Shown here piece after piece: positions 7,722 through 14,916 of a stretch of 15,644 nt of DNA; position 1 is the stretch's first letter; each line of letters starts with the position of its first letter. The position numbers and the translations under genes are program-made. The notes under the pieces were generated by a model that worked only from the letters and a program-made list of their open reading frames with translations, was not told where the DNA came from and did no database searches. Source of the stretch: Flavobacteriaceae bacterium (GTDB lineage: Bacteria > Bacteroidota > Bacteroidia > Flavobacteriales > Flavobacteriaceae); contig JABDLH010000283.1 in the NCBI GenBank assembly GCA_013003145.1, positions 1 through 15,644 of the forward strand. The letters are read 5' to 3'.

Positions 7722-7754
7722 AAAAACAAAGACCCCGGCAATGTTGCCGGGGTC
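7722..7754 (-). terminator. Intrinsic terminator of rpsA
   Basis: Perfect 11-bp inverted repeat GACCCCGGCAA / TTGCCGGGGTC at 7731-7754. In the minus-strand transcript it is followed directly by TTTGTTTTT, as expected for a Rho-independent terminator about 40 bp after the rpsA stop codon. It separates rpsA from the pyrR operon. Confidence 0.88.
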
Positions 7755-7796
7755 TGCTTTCTCACCTGATGGTGAAAATCAATATGGGAATGGAAA

Positions 7797-9632
7797 CTAT
7801 TTTTTCTTACCAGCTTCCATTTTATCCTTCAACGCTTGCAATTGCTCATTGGCATCTCCAAGTGTTGGCTTGGATTCTTCTGCCTGAGAAGCAGCCTTTT
7901 TCTTGGCAGCTTTTACATTGCGTTGCTCTTCTTCTTTAAAGATAGCGGTGTGACTAGCCACGACCCTCTTGAATTCTTTATTGAACTCGATGATCTTGAA
8001 TTCGGCTTCTTCACCTTTACCTAGTTTCTTCCCGTCTTCTTTCTCAAGATGACGCTGAGGAACAAAAGCAGTGATGTCTTCATTGAATTCAATGATAGCA
8101 CCTTTGTCTACGATCTCAGAGATAGAAGCGGTGTGTACTGTATCCAGTCCGTACTGCTCTTCGTATTTATCCCAAGGATTCTCTGTAGTCTGCTTGTGAC
8201 CTAGGCTAAGCTTGCGACCATCAACATCCAGTTCCAGAACTTCTACCTCAAGAGTATCTCCTACGGTAACGAATTCTGATGGGTGCTTGATCTTCTTAGT
8301 CCAGGATAGGTCAGAGATGTAGATCAATCCGTCAATACCTTCTTCCAGCTCTACGAACACACCAAAATTGGTGAAGTTCCTCACAATTCCTTTGTGCTTA
8401 GAACCTACAGGGTACTTAGTAGTGATGTCTGTCCATGGATCCGGTGAAAGTTGCTTGATACCCAGTGACATTTTGCGATCTTCGCGGTCCAGGGTAAGTA
8501 CAACAGCTTCCAGCTCATCTCCAACTTTCACGAAATCCTGTGCAGAACGCAGGTGCGTAGACCAGGACATTTCAGAAACGTGGATCAAACCTTCAACTCC
8601 TTCGGCCACTTCAAGGAATGCACCGTAATCTGCGATCACAACTACTTTTCCTTTAACCTTATCACCAACTTTGATCTCGTCACCTAGTGCATCCCATGGG
8701 TGCTTCTCTAGCTGCTTTAATCCAAGTTGAATTCTGGATTTGTTATCATCGAAGTCAAGAATAACTACGTTCAGCTTCTGATCCAGTTCAACAACCTCGT
8801 TCGGGTGGTTGATACGGCTCCATGAAAGGTCTGTAATGTGAACCAGTCCGTCCACGCCACCAAGGTCGATGAACACACCGTACGAAGTGATATTCTTAAC
8901 AACACCTTCAAGAACCTGCCCTTTCTCAAGCTGGCTGATGATTTCTTTCTTCTGCTCTTCGATATCCGCCTCGATCAGCGCTTTGTGAGATACAACTACG
9001 TTCTTGAATTCGTGGTTGATCTTCACCACTTTGAATTCCATAGTCTTTCCTACGTACTGGTCGTAATCACGGATCGGCTTAACGTCTATCTGAGAACCTG
9101 GAAGGAAGGCTTCGATACCGAATACGTCCACGATCATACCTCCTTTAGTCCTGCACTTAACGTAACCGTTAACTACTTCTTCTTTATCGTGTGCCTCGTT
9201 CACGCGCTCCCAAGCCTTAATGGTCCTGGCTTTACGGTGAGATAGCACCAATTGTCCGCTTTTATCTTCACGGATGTCGATAAGTACTTCTACTTTATCA
9301 CCCACTTTAAGATCAGGATTGTACCTGAACTCGTTCAGTGAGATAACACCTTCAGACTTCGCGTTAATGTCGATGATTGCTTCACGGTCTGTAAGGTAAG
9401 TTACCGTTCCTTCAACAACCTCTTCATCTGCAGTGTCTACGAAGTTCTCGGCAACAAGCTTTTCAAACTCCTCCAGTTTGGACTCGTCTACACGCTCAAT
9501 TCCCTCTTCGTACTTGTCCCAATCAAAATTTTCAAGAAATTCTTTCTGATCCTTCTGGGAAGTCGGTTTTTGTGTTTCTTGCTCTGCTCCGGCAGTTTCA
9601 TCTACCGTCGCTGTGTTTTTTTCTTCAGCCAT
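7797..9632 (-). CDS. rpsA: 30S ribosomal protein S1 (six S1 domains)
   Basis: 611-residue RNA-binding protein with six S1 (OB-fold) domains at about residues 70-134, 152-216, 238-308, 323-395, 408-480 and 496-562. Domains 3-5 carry the clearest motif, for example GVVKNITSYGVFIDLGGVDGLVHITDLSW in domain 3, and domains 1, 2 and 6 are more diverged, as in other S1 proteins. An acidic, low-complexity N-terminal tail (1-35) and a Lys/Ala-rich C-terminal tail (571-611) flank them. S1 brings mRNA to the small subunit. In Bacteroidota, where the anti-Shine-Dalgarno is largely sequestered, S1 binding to AU-rich leaders is thought to matter especially. ATG at 9632-9630 has AU-rich sequence and no Shine-Dalgarno before it. 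The gene has its own strong promoter and terminator, so it is monocistronic. No second gene such as a cmk fusion is attached, although cmk lies nearby. Confidence 0.97.
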   Translation of the reverse strand: MAEEKNTATVDETAGAEQETQKPTSQKDQKEFLENFDWDKYEEGIERVDESKLEEFEKLVAENFVDTADEEVVEGTVTYLTDREAIIDINAKSEGVISLNEFRYNPDLKVGDKVEVLIDIREDKSGQLVLSHRKARTIKAWERVNEAHDKEEVVNGYVKCRTKGGMIVDVFGIEAFLPGSQIDVKPIRDYDQYVGKTMEFKVVKINHEFKNVVVSHKALIEADIEEQKKEIISQLEKGQVLEGVVKNITSYGVFIDLGGVDGLVHITDLSWSRINHPNEVVELDQKLNVVILDFDDNKSRIQLGLKQLEKHPWDALGDEIKVGDKVKGKVVVIADYGAFLEVAEGVEGLIHVSEMSWSTHLRSAQDFVKVGDELEAVVLTLDREDRKMSLGIKQLSPDPWTDITTKYPVGSKHKGIVRNFTNFGVFVELEEGIDGLIYISDLSWTKKIKHPSEFVTVGDTLEVEVLELDVDGRKLSLGHKQTTENPWDKYEEQYGLDTVHTASISEIVDKGAIIEFNEDITAFVPQRHLEKEDGKKLGKGEEAEFKIIEFNKEFKRVVASHTAIFKEEEQRNVKAAKKKAASQAEESKPTLGDANEQLQALKDKMEAGKKK

Positions 9633-9745
9633 TTGCTGATTTAAATTTGTATCCTACGCTGTTACAAGAGCTAAGCAATAAACGCAGAAGTTATTTTTAT
9701 AAGTTTTTTATAATACCCCTTTCCTCTTGATGCTTTGCTGAAAAA
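9633..9745 (-). promoter_or_regulatory. AU-rich 5' leader of rpsA (possible autoregulatory region)
   Basis: The predicted transcript start near 9745 leaves a ~110-nt leader. It contains a purine tract (AAGAGGAAAGGGG) and a direct repeat of TTATAAAAA (complement of 9694-9702 and 9705-9713), then TTTAAATCAGCAA just before the ATG. A long AU-rich leader on rpsA is a natural site for S1 binding and autogenous control as known in E. coli; that it works so here is inference. Confidence 0.35.
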
Positions 9746-9751
9746 GGTGTG

Positions 9752-9782
9752 CAAAAATACAACTAAATATTTGTATTACAAA
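9752..9782 (-). promoter_or_regulatory. Bacteroidota housekeeping promoter of rpsA
   Basis: On the minus strand TTTG (9782-9779), exactly 19 bp, then TATTTTTG (9759-9752). This is a full match to the Bacteroidota consensus TTTG-N19-TAnnTTTG, pointing at rpsA. It is the best promoter in the window and supports the phylum call. Confidence 0.82.
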
Positions 9783-9883
9783 CAATTTTGGACTGTTATT
9801 AAGCACATAAAACAAGGAGAATGAGTCCGATGCAGGCCCCGGAATTCGTATCTTAGACCTTATTAATCATAATTGATAGTTTC

Positions 9884-10264
9884 ATGAGTGTAAAAGCAAA
9901 ATACCAACCTGTACTTGATCTCGGAGAGCGATTAGGGATCAAAGACGGCAACGTTACTGAAGAAGGAGGAACTCTTAAAGTCAAGGGGATGGCACAGACA
10001 CAGTACGAAAAAGACCTGATCTGGGATAAGATCAAGGAAATCGGGGGTGAAAGCCCATCAGACATTAAGGCCAATATTACCGTTGAAGACGATTCTGTAT
10101 ATCACCGGCATGTGGTTAAGAGCGGGGAATCCCTGAGTAAAATTGCCAAGCATTATTACGGTGATGCCATGAAATACAAAGAGATATTCTCGGCCAATAC
10201 CAGTATACTGAATAACCCGGATGTTATCTACCCGGACCAGGTATTGGTGATACCTAAGGTGTAG
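9884..10264 (+). CDS. Small BON-LysM protein (Kbp/YgaU-like)
   Basis: 126 residues with no signal peptide, so cytoplasmic. Residues ~1-68 resemble a BON domain (hydrophobic-alternating strands around GTLKVKGMAQ and the helix YEKDLIWDKIKEIG). Residues ~75-124 are a LysM domain: HVVKSGESLSKIAKHYYGD, then IFSANTSIL, NPDVIYPDQVLVIP. The BON-LysM order and small size match E. coli Kbp (YgaU), a cytosolic protein that binds K+; this one is somewhat shorter than the ~149-residue E. coli protein. Whether it binds potassium or peptidoglycan fragments cannot be told. ATG at 9884 sets the frame, with TAG followed at once by TAA at the end. It diverges from rpsA across a 251-bp gap and converges on cmk. 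Confidence 0.88.
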   Translation: MSVKAKYQPVLDLGERLGIKDGNVTEEGGTLKVKGMAQTQYEKDLIWDKIKEIGGESPSDIKANITVEDDSVYHRHVVKSGESLSKIAKHYYGDAMKYKEIFSANTSILNNPDVIYPDQVLVIPKV

Positions 10265-10287
10265 TAAATCCCTAACTATAAAATGAC

Positions 10288-10320
10288 AAGGACGCCTCTC
10301 AGGCGTCCTTATTTATTTTC
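10288..10320. terminator. Bidirectional terminator between the BON-LysM gene and cmk
   Basis: Perfect 10-bp stem AAGGACGCCT / AGGCGTCCTT (10288-10310) with loop CTC, followed on the plus strand by ATTTATTTT. The left-going strand has a weaker T-rich tail (TTGTCATTTTATAG). The hairpin starts 23 bp after the BON-LysM stop and overlaps the last codons and stop of cmk, so it can serve both convergent genes. Confidence 0.82.
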
Positions 10321-11003
10321 TCTATAACGCGGAGCGCATAGTTGTAAATACGCTCAAACTGCTCTTCCCTTCCCATATCGCCATTATCAAATTCGATAGC
10401 ATCTTCTGCTTTCCTGAGGGGAGAGAATTCCCTGTTAGAATCTATATGGTCTCGCTCCCTGACATTCTGGAGTACTTCGTCAAAATTGACATCGTCCCCT
10501 TTATCAATCAGTTCTTTATACCTTCGGTTTGCCCGTACTTCGGGAGAGGCGGTCATAAAAACCTTGAGTTCCGCATCGGGAAAAACAACAGTACCGATAT
10601 CCCGGCCATCCATTACTATCCCTTTGTCTTTTCCCATCTGCTTCTGCAGATCCACTAGTTTAAAACGCACTTCCTGCACGGCGGCAACCTGGCTGACATA
10701 CCTGGAAACTTCCAGTTTTCGAATTTCGTTTTCCACGTTCTCGCCATTGAGGTAGATCTCAGCAAACCCCATTTCCGGGTTAAACTTGAATTTCAAGCGG
10801 ATTTTAGGCAGCAATTTAACCAGCGCACTCATATTATTCTGTTCGCCCCCGACAAAACCGTTCCGCAGTGCAAAAAGGGTAACAGCCCTGTACATGGCCC
10901 CGGTATCTACGTAGACATATCCCAATGCCTTAGCTAATTGCTTGGCAAGGGTACTTTTACCTGTTGAAGAAAAGCCATCAATGGCAACGGTAATTTTTTT
11001 CAT
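10299..11003 (-). CDS. cmk: Cytidylate kinase
   Basis: 234-residue (d)CMP kinase of the P-loop nucleoside monophosphate kinase family, converting CMP or dCMP to the diphosphate. The P-loop GFSSTGKST is at 10-18, the CMP-binding DTGAMYRAVT at 33-42, MDGRDIGTVVFPDA at 131-144, RANRRYKEL at 157-165 and SPLRKAEDAIEFDN at 194-207. The length is normal for the long Cmk type with the extra CMP-binding insert. ATG at 11003-11001; TGA at 10301-10299 falls inside the loop of the terminator hairpin. It is transcribed toward the BON-LysM gene and lies after the lon terminator, so it probably has its own promoter in the 127-bp gap, where I saw only an imperfect -7 box (TATATTTT). Confidence 0.96.
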   Translation of the reverse strand: MKKITVAIDGFSSTGKSTLAKQLAKALGYVYVDTGAMYRAVTLFALRNGFVGGEQNNMSALVKLLPKIRLKFKFNPEMGFAEIYLNGENVENEIRKLEVSRYVSQVAAVQEVRFKLVDLQKQMGKDKGIVMDGRDIGTVVFPDAELKVFMTASPEVRANRRYKELIDKGDDVNFDEVLQNVRERDHIDSNREFSPLRKAEDAIEFDNGDMGREEQFERIYNYALRVIEKINKDA

Positions 11004-11070
11004 CGGCTAAAAATATATAGAAAAGATGGAAGGCCCGGTAAGCATTACTATTTTTCTGAACTCGAACCCA

Positions 11071-11105
11071 TTTTTAAAGACAAAGCCCGCTGCTGAACAG
11101 CGGGC
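11071..11105 (-). terminator. Intrinsic terminator of lon
   Basis: 8-bp perfect stem GCCCGCTG / CAGCGGGC (11085-11105) with a 5-nt loop, followed on the minus strand by TTTGTCTTTAAAAA. It lies 25 bp after the lon stop codon and upstream of cmk. Confidence 0.82.
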
Positions 11106-11130
11106 CCAATCTATTGTAGTCTTGTTACGA

Positions 11131-13581
11131 CTAAAATTGTTTGGCGTTCTTCACCTTCTGGTCCGTGATCGCCAGGTCTATTACCTCGCTCATATCCGAA
11201 ACATAATGGAAGGTCAGCCCTTTAAGATATTCTTCCTTGATCTCAAGGACGTCTTTCCGGTTCTCCTCACATAAGATGATCTCCCGGATACGGGCTCTTT
11301 TGGCCGCTAATATCTTCTCTTTGATCCCCCCTACCGGCAGTACCTTACCCCTGAGGGTAATTTCACCGGTCATGGCAATGCTCTTCTTAACTTTTTTCTG
11401 GGTGAAAAGCGAAACCAGGGAGGTGAGCATAGTAACCCCGGCGCTGGGACCATCTTTAGGTGTAGCACCCTCGGGTACGTGGATGTGAACATTGTACTTG
11501 TCAAACACGTCTGAATCAATGCCAAAACTGTCCGCATTGGATTTGATGTATTCCATGGCAATGGTCGCAGACTCTTTCATCACTTTTCCCAGGTTCCCGG
11601 TTACATTGAGGGTCCCTTTACCTTTAGAAAGTATAGCTTCAATAAACAATATATCGCCTCCTACACTGGTCCAGGCTAAACCTGTAACTACACCGGCAAC
11701 TTCGTTGCTCTCATACTTATCGCGCTCAAGCCTTGCCGGCCCTAATACACTTTCTATATCCTCGTTAGTGACCTTAATGTTGTACTCCTCTTCCATGGCG
11801 ATGTTCTTCGCGGCATGGCGCACCATTTTGGCAACCTGTTTTTCCAGGGCACGCACCCCGGATTCACGGGTGTACCCCTCTACGATCTTTTCTAACTGTC
11901 GTTTCCCGATCTTGAGATCCTTATCGGTAAGACCGTGTTCCTTTAGTTGCTTTGGCAAGAGGTGTCTCTTCGCAATTTCTACCTTTTCTTCTATGGTATA
12001 ACCCGTCACATTAATGATCTCCATCCGGTCTCTCAGGGCCGGCTGAATGGTAGAGAGGTTATTGGCCGTGGCAATAAACATCACCTTAGACAAATCATAA
12101 CCCATCTCCAGGAAATTATCATAAAAATCACTGTTCTGTTCCGGGTCCAGCACTTCCAGCATAGCCGAAGATGGATCTCCCTGGTTACTGCTGGCAAGTT
12201 TATCAATCTCATCCAGGATAAAAACCGGGTTAGAAGTACCGGCCTTCTTCAGGCTCTGTATGATCCTTCCGGGCATAGCACCAATATAGGTCTTTCGGTG
12301 CCCCCTGATCTCGGCCTCGTCCCTCAGTCCCCCAAGCGACATTCGTACGTATTCCCTGCCCAGGGCTTCTGCTACAGATTTACCCAGGGAAGTCTTCCCT
12401 ACCCCGGGAGGACCATAAAGGCATAGGATGGGCGACTTCATATCGTTACGCAGTTTCAGCACCGCGAGATATTCAATGATCCTGCGCTTCACATCTTCCA
12501 GGCCATAATGATCCCGATCCAGGATCTTCTGGGCTCTTTTCAGGTCAAACTTGTCTTTAGAGAACTTGTTCCAGGGAAGATCGAGGAACAGATCCAGGTA
12601 GTTTCGCTGGATGGAATACTCCGCAACCTGTGGATTCATCCGTTGCATCTTTCCTAATTCCCGGTCAAAATGCTCCCCTACTTTCTCCGGCCATTTTTTC
12701 TTGGCCGCGCGTTCTTTCATCTCCTGGATTTCCTCGTCATAAGATACGCCTCCGAGTTCTTCCTGTATGGTCTTCATCTGCTGGTGCAGGAAATATTCCC
12801 GCTGCTGCTGGTCCATATCGCTGCGAACTTTAGACTGTATATCATTCCGCAACTCCAGTTTTTGCAACTCTACGTTCATGTGCTTCAGGGTAGCCAGGGC
12901 ACGCTCCTGCAGATCATTGATCTCTAACAGCTCCTGTTTCTCCTTGACATCGAGGTTCAGGTTAGAGGATACAAAATTGATCAGGAAAGAATTACTCTGA
13001 ATATTCTTTATGGCAAAAGAGGCTTCACTCGGAATATTGGGATTATCCCTGATAATCCTGATAGCCAATTCTTTTATAGAATCAATAATTGCGAGGAACT
13101 CCTGGTTGCCGGGTTCCGGGCGGATCTCGGTAGCTTCCCTGATAGTAGCCGTCATATAAGGCTTCTCTGTAAGCACCTCTGCGATCTCGAATCGCTTTTT
13201 TCCCTGTATGATCACCGTGGTATTTCCATCCGGCATCTGCAGTACTCTTAAGATACGGGCAACCGTACCCAGTGTGTTGATATCCCTTACACCAGGGTCT
13301 TCCGTCTCCTCATCCTTCTGGGAAACAACACCGATGGTTTTACTGCCATTGTTGGCATGTTTGATCAAATTAATAGACTTGTCCCTGCCCGCCGTAATAG
13401 GGATTACCACACCGGGAAATAAAACGGTGTTCCGCAAAGGAAGAATGGGTAAAGTAGAAGGTAGGACTTCATTATTCATCTCTTCTTCATCCTCTGGGGT
13501 AAGCAGGGGAATTAATTCAGAATCTTCATCCAGTCCCTGAAGCGACAAATTGTCTATATTTTTAAAATTAAAATCTCCCAT
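11131..13581 (-). CDS. lon: ATP-dependent Lon protease
   Basis: 816-residue LonA-type protease that degrades misfolded and regulatory proteins in the cytosol. The N-terminal substrate-recognition domain starts near residue 43 ([19 protein letters not shown]) after a ~40-residue acidic tail, with coiled-coil sequence around 225-310. The AAA+ module has Walker [10 protein letters not shown] at 390-398 and Walker B VFILDEID at 453-460, plus [22 protein letters not shown] (411-432). The protease domain carries the Ser-Lys dyad: S713 in PKDGPSAGV and K756 in [13 protein letters not shown], 43 residues apart as in E. coli Lon (S679/K722). ATG at 13581-13579. The gene has its own terminator and is divergent from the sigma-factor unit. 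Confidence 0.98.
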   Translation of the reverse strand: MGDFNFKNIDNLSLQGLDEDSELIPLLTPEDEEEMNNEVLPSTLPILPLRNTVLFPGVVIPITAGRDKSINLIKHANNGSKTIGVVSQKDEETEDPGVRDINTLGTVARILRVLQMPDGNTTVIIQGKKRFEIAEVLTEKPYMTATIREATEIRPEPGNQEFLAIIDSIKELAIRIIRDNPNIPSEASFAIKNIQSNSFLINFVSSNLNLDVKEKQELLEINDLQERALATLKHMNVELQKLELRNDIQSKVRSDMDQQQREYFLHQQMKTIQEELGGVSYDEEIQEMKERAAKKKWPEKVGEHFDRELGKMQRMNPQVAEYSIQRNYLDLFLDLPWNKFSKDKFDLKRAQKILDRDHYGLEDVKRRIIEYLAVLKLRNDMKSPILCLYGPPGVGKTSLGKSVAEALGREYVRMSLGGLRDEAEIRGHRKTYIGAMPGRIIQSLKKAGTSNPVFILDEIDKLASSNQGDPSSAMLEVLDPEQNSDFYDNFLEMGYDLSKVMFIATANNLSTIQPALRDRMEIINVTGYTIEEKVEIAKRHLLPKQLKEHGLTDKDLKIGKRQLEKIVEGYTRESGVRALEKQVAKMVRHAAKNIAMEEEYNIKVTNEDIESVLGPARLERDKYESNEVAGVVTGLAWTSVGGDILFIEAILSKGKGTLNVTGNLGKVMKESATIAMEYIKSNADSFGIDSDVFDKYNVHIHVPEGATPKDGPSAGVTMLTSLVSLFTQKKVKKSIAMTGEITLRGKVLPVGGIKEKILAAKRARIREIILCEENRKDVLEIKEEYLKGLTFHYVSDMSEVIDLAITDQKVKNAKQF

Positions 13582-13642
13582 ATATCATTTTATCAGCCAA
13601 ACTGTCATTCTGACGCGGCTTGTTAGCATTTTCTTTTTCATG

Positions 13643-13697
13643 GCACAGCTGTAATACGCTGTATGCAAGGTACATACTCGCACCGGGACAACTGTGC
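13643..13697. repeat. Nested inverted repeat in the lon/sigma intergenic region
   Basis: Outer arms GCACAGCTGT (13643-13652) and ACAACTGTGC (13688-13697) are complementary with one mismatch. Between them lie inner arms GTATG (13661-13665) and CATAC (13673-13677) around a 7-nt loop. Together they could fold as one interrupted hairpin in the lon leader, or mark a bound dyad. No T-tract follows, so it is not a terminator. Confidence 0.5.
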
Positions 13698-13710
13698 TAT
13701 ATTGGAAAAA

Positions 13711-13724
13711 CAATTGTTATGCCA
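13711..13724 (-). promoter_or_regulatory. Weak -24/-12-like (sigma-54 type) element upstream of lon
   Basis: On the minus strand TGGCAT-N5-TTG keeps the spacing of the sigma-54 consensus TGGCAC-N5-TTGC, but the -12 GC is replaced by GT. The predicted transcript would start about 115-120 nt before the lon ATG and include the nested inverted repeat. No good TAnnTTTG promoter for lon is visible, which is the main reason to list this. Confidence 0.25.
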
Positions 13725-13750
13725 CGAAATGAAAAATAAATCATAAAAAC

Positions 13751-13778
13751 TGTAACAATCGCTAACTTCAGCTATCTA
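13751..13778 (+). promoter_or_regulatory. Candidate ECF-type promoter of the sigma-factor operon
   Basis: TGTAAC (13751-13756), 16 bp, then TATCTA (13773-13778). This resembles -35 (AAC-containing) and -10 (TCTA) elements used by extracytoplasmic sigma factors. It would start transcription around 13785, just before the sigma gene, and fits autoregulation of an ECF operon. Confidence 0.4.
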
Positions 13779-13813
13779 TTGAATAAACCATCTACTTTTT
13801 GAGCCAATTAGTA

Positions 13814-14353
13814 ATGCATACGGAAACGTTAGTACCATTATGCCTGGAAGGTGACCAGGCCGCACAAATGGAGCTGTACAGGCGCTATTATAAAGCGATG
13901 TATAACGTAGCATTACGTATTGTAAAGAAAAGTGAGGACGCTGAAGATATTATGCAGGAATCGTTTTTAAAGGCATTCACCAAGTTACACACCTTTAGAG
14001 GTGAAGTGACATTCGGAGCCTGGTTAAAACGGATCGTGATCAACAGGAGTATTCACTACTACCGGAAAAATCAAAAATCCGGTGAAATCAGACTCGACGA
14101 GGTACTGTATAAGGTCGAAGATCATGAAGGTTATGTCCCCGAGCATGAGGAATCAGAACTGAAGGCTCAAAAGGTGCTGGCCGCCATGCAAGGGTTAAAA
14201 GACAATTACCGGATTTCTTTGACCTTACACCTCATAGAGGGTTATGATTACGAAGAGATCTGCGGTATAATGGATATTAGTTATGCCAATTGCAGGACTA
14301 CCATTTCCAGGGCCAAGGAAAGCCTGAGAAAAAAATTATTAAAGCTGAACTGA
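13814..14353 (+). CDS. ECF-type RNA polymerase sigma-70 family factor
   Basis: 179-residue sigma factor with only regions 2 and 4. Region 2 spans about 16-85 with the core-binding stretch EDAEDIMQESFLKAFTKLHTF (41-61) and FGAWLKRIVINRSIHYYRK (67-85). Region 4 spans about 119-175 with the helix-turn-helix YDYEEICGIMDISYANCRTTISRAKESL (144-171). I chose ATG at 13814. An in-frame TTG at 13799 would add Met-Ser-Gln-Leu-Val and cannot be excluded. The stop TGA overlaps the next ATG (TGATG), so the downstream membrane protein is translationally coupled and is probably its anti-sigma factor. A candidate ECF-like promoter upstream suggests self-activation. The signal sensed is unknown. Confidence 0.92.
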   Translation: MHTETLVPLCLEGDQAAQMELYRRYYKAMYNVALRIVKKSEDAEDIMQESFLKAFTKLHTFRGEVTFGAWLKRIVINRSIHYYRKNQKSGEIRLDEVLYKVEDHEGYVPEHEESELKAQKVLAAMQGLKDNYRISLTLHLIEGYDYEEICGIMDISYANCRTTISRAKESLRKKLLKLN

Positions 14354-14916
14354 TGAACGAAGAAAGAAATTTAGAGGAGCTCTTTAAATCCCTGCAAGGC
14401 AAATTTGATACGGAATTGCCCCAGAGAGGGCACGAGGAACGCTTTATGGCTAAACTTAAGGCCGCGCAAAAGCCCAAAGGATCAGGGCTATCCCTGTTCA
14501 GCCTATGGCAGCCTTATGCTGCGGCAGCCGCCCTGCTCCTTTTCCTTACCCTGGGTTACCTGTCATTTTACCCCCAAACTGACATGCAAGACCAGGTGGC
14601 CCGGATCTCACCGGAGATCTCGCAGACCAACCTCTATTTCACCGGCCTGATAGAGGAACAGGTAAAGATCTTACGAGCAGAGGATTCTCCACTGACCAAC
14701 AAGGTTCTTGAAGACGCCCTTAACCAATTAAAAATCCTGGAAGATGATTACGCGAGGATGGAAAATGATTTATTGAACGGGGGAAATAGCAAACTGATCC
14801 TCAGTGCGATGATCACAAATTTCCAGACGCGGATAGATTTGCTTAAAGAAGTACAAGAACAAATTGAAATGATCAAAAACTTTAATACGGAAGAAAATGA
14901 AAACATTAGTATTTAA
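14353..14916 (+). CDS. Single-pass membrane protein, probable anti-sigma factor
   Basis: 187 residues. A charged cytoplasmic part (1-52) includes the motif-like FDTELPQRGHEERFMAKLKAA (18-38). One transmembrane helix follows at about 54-73 (YAAAAALLLFLTLGYLSFY), and then a ~110-residue helical, probably periplasmic domain with heptad-like stretches (residues ~85-187: LIEEQVKILRAED, LEDALNQLKILEDDYARMEND, RIDLLKEVQEQIEMIKNF). The layout matches anti-sigma factors, but no zinc-binding HxxxCxxC motif is present and I recognise no named family. The start ATG at 14353 overlaps the sigma stop; a 21-codon upstream extension would only duplicate sigma coding sequence. Its last 20 bp overlap the next gene (ATG at 14897). 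The anti-sigma role is inferred from context and topology. Confidence 0.78.
   Translation: MNEERNLEELFKSLQGKFDTELPQRGHEERFMAKLKAAQKPKGSGLSLFSLWQPYAAAAALLLFLTLGYLSFYPQTDMQDQVARISPEISQTNLYFTGLIEEQVKILRAEDSPLTNKVLEDALNQLKILEDDYARMENDLLNGGNSKLILSAMITNFQTRIDLLKEVQEQIEMIKNFNTEENENISI

Noticed and set aside
11492..12426. Plus-strand open frames opposite lon
   Set aside because: Low-complexity antisense frames of a fully conserved lon gene, with no recognisable domain.
13793..13801. TACTTTTTG as a -7 promoter box for the sigma gene
   Set aside because: It has one base too many, no TTTG at the proper distance, and overlaps the possible TTG start.
14290..14352. Upstream start for the membrane protein (21 extra codons)
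   Set aside because: The extension lies wholly inside sigma coding sequence in another frame. The TGATG overlap gives a natural coupled start.
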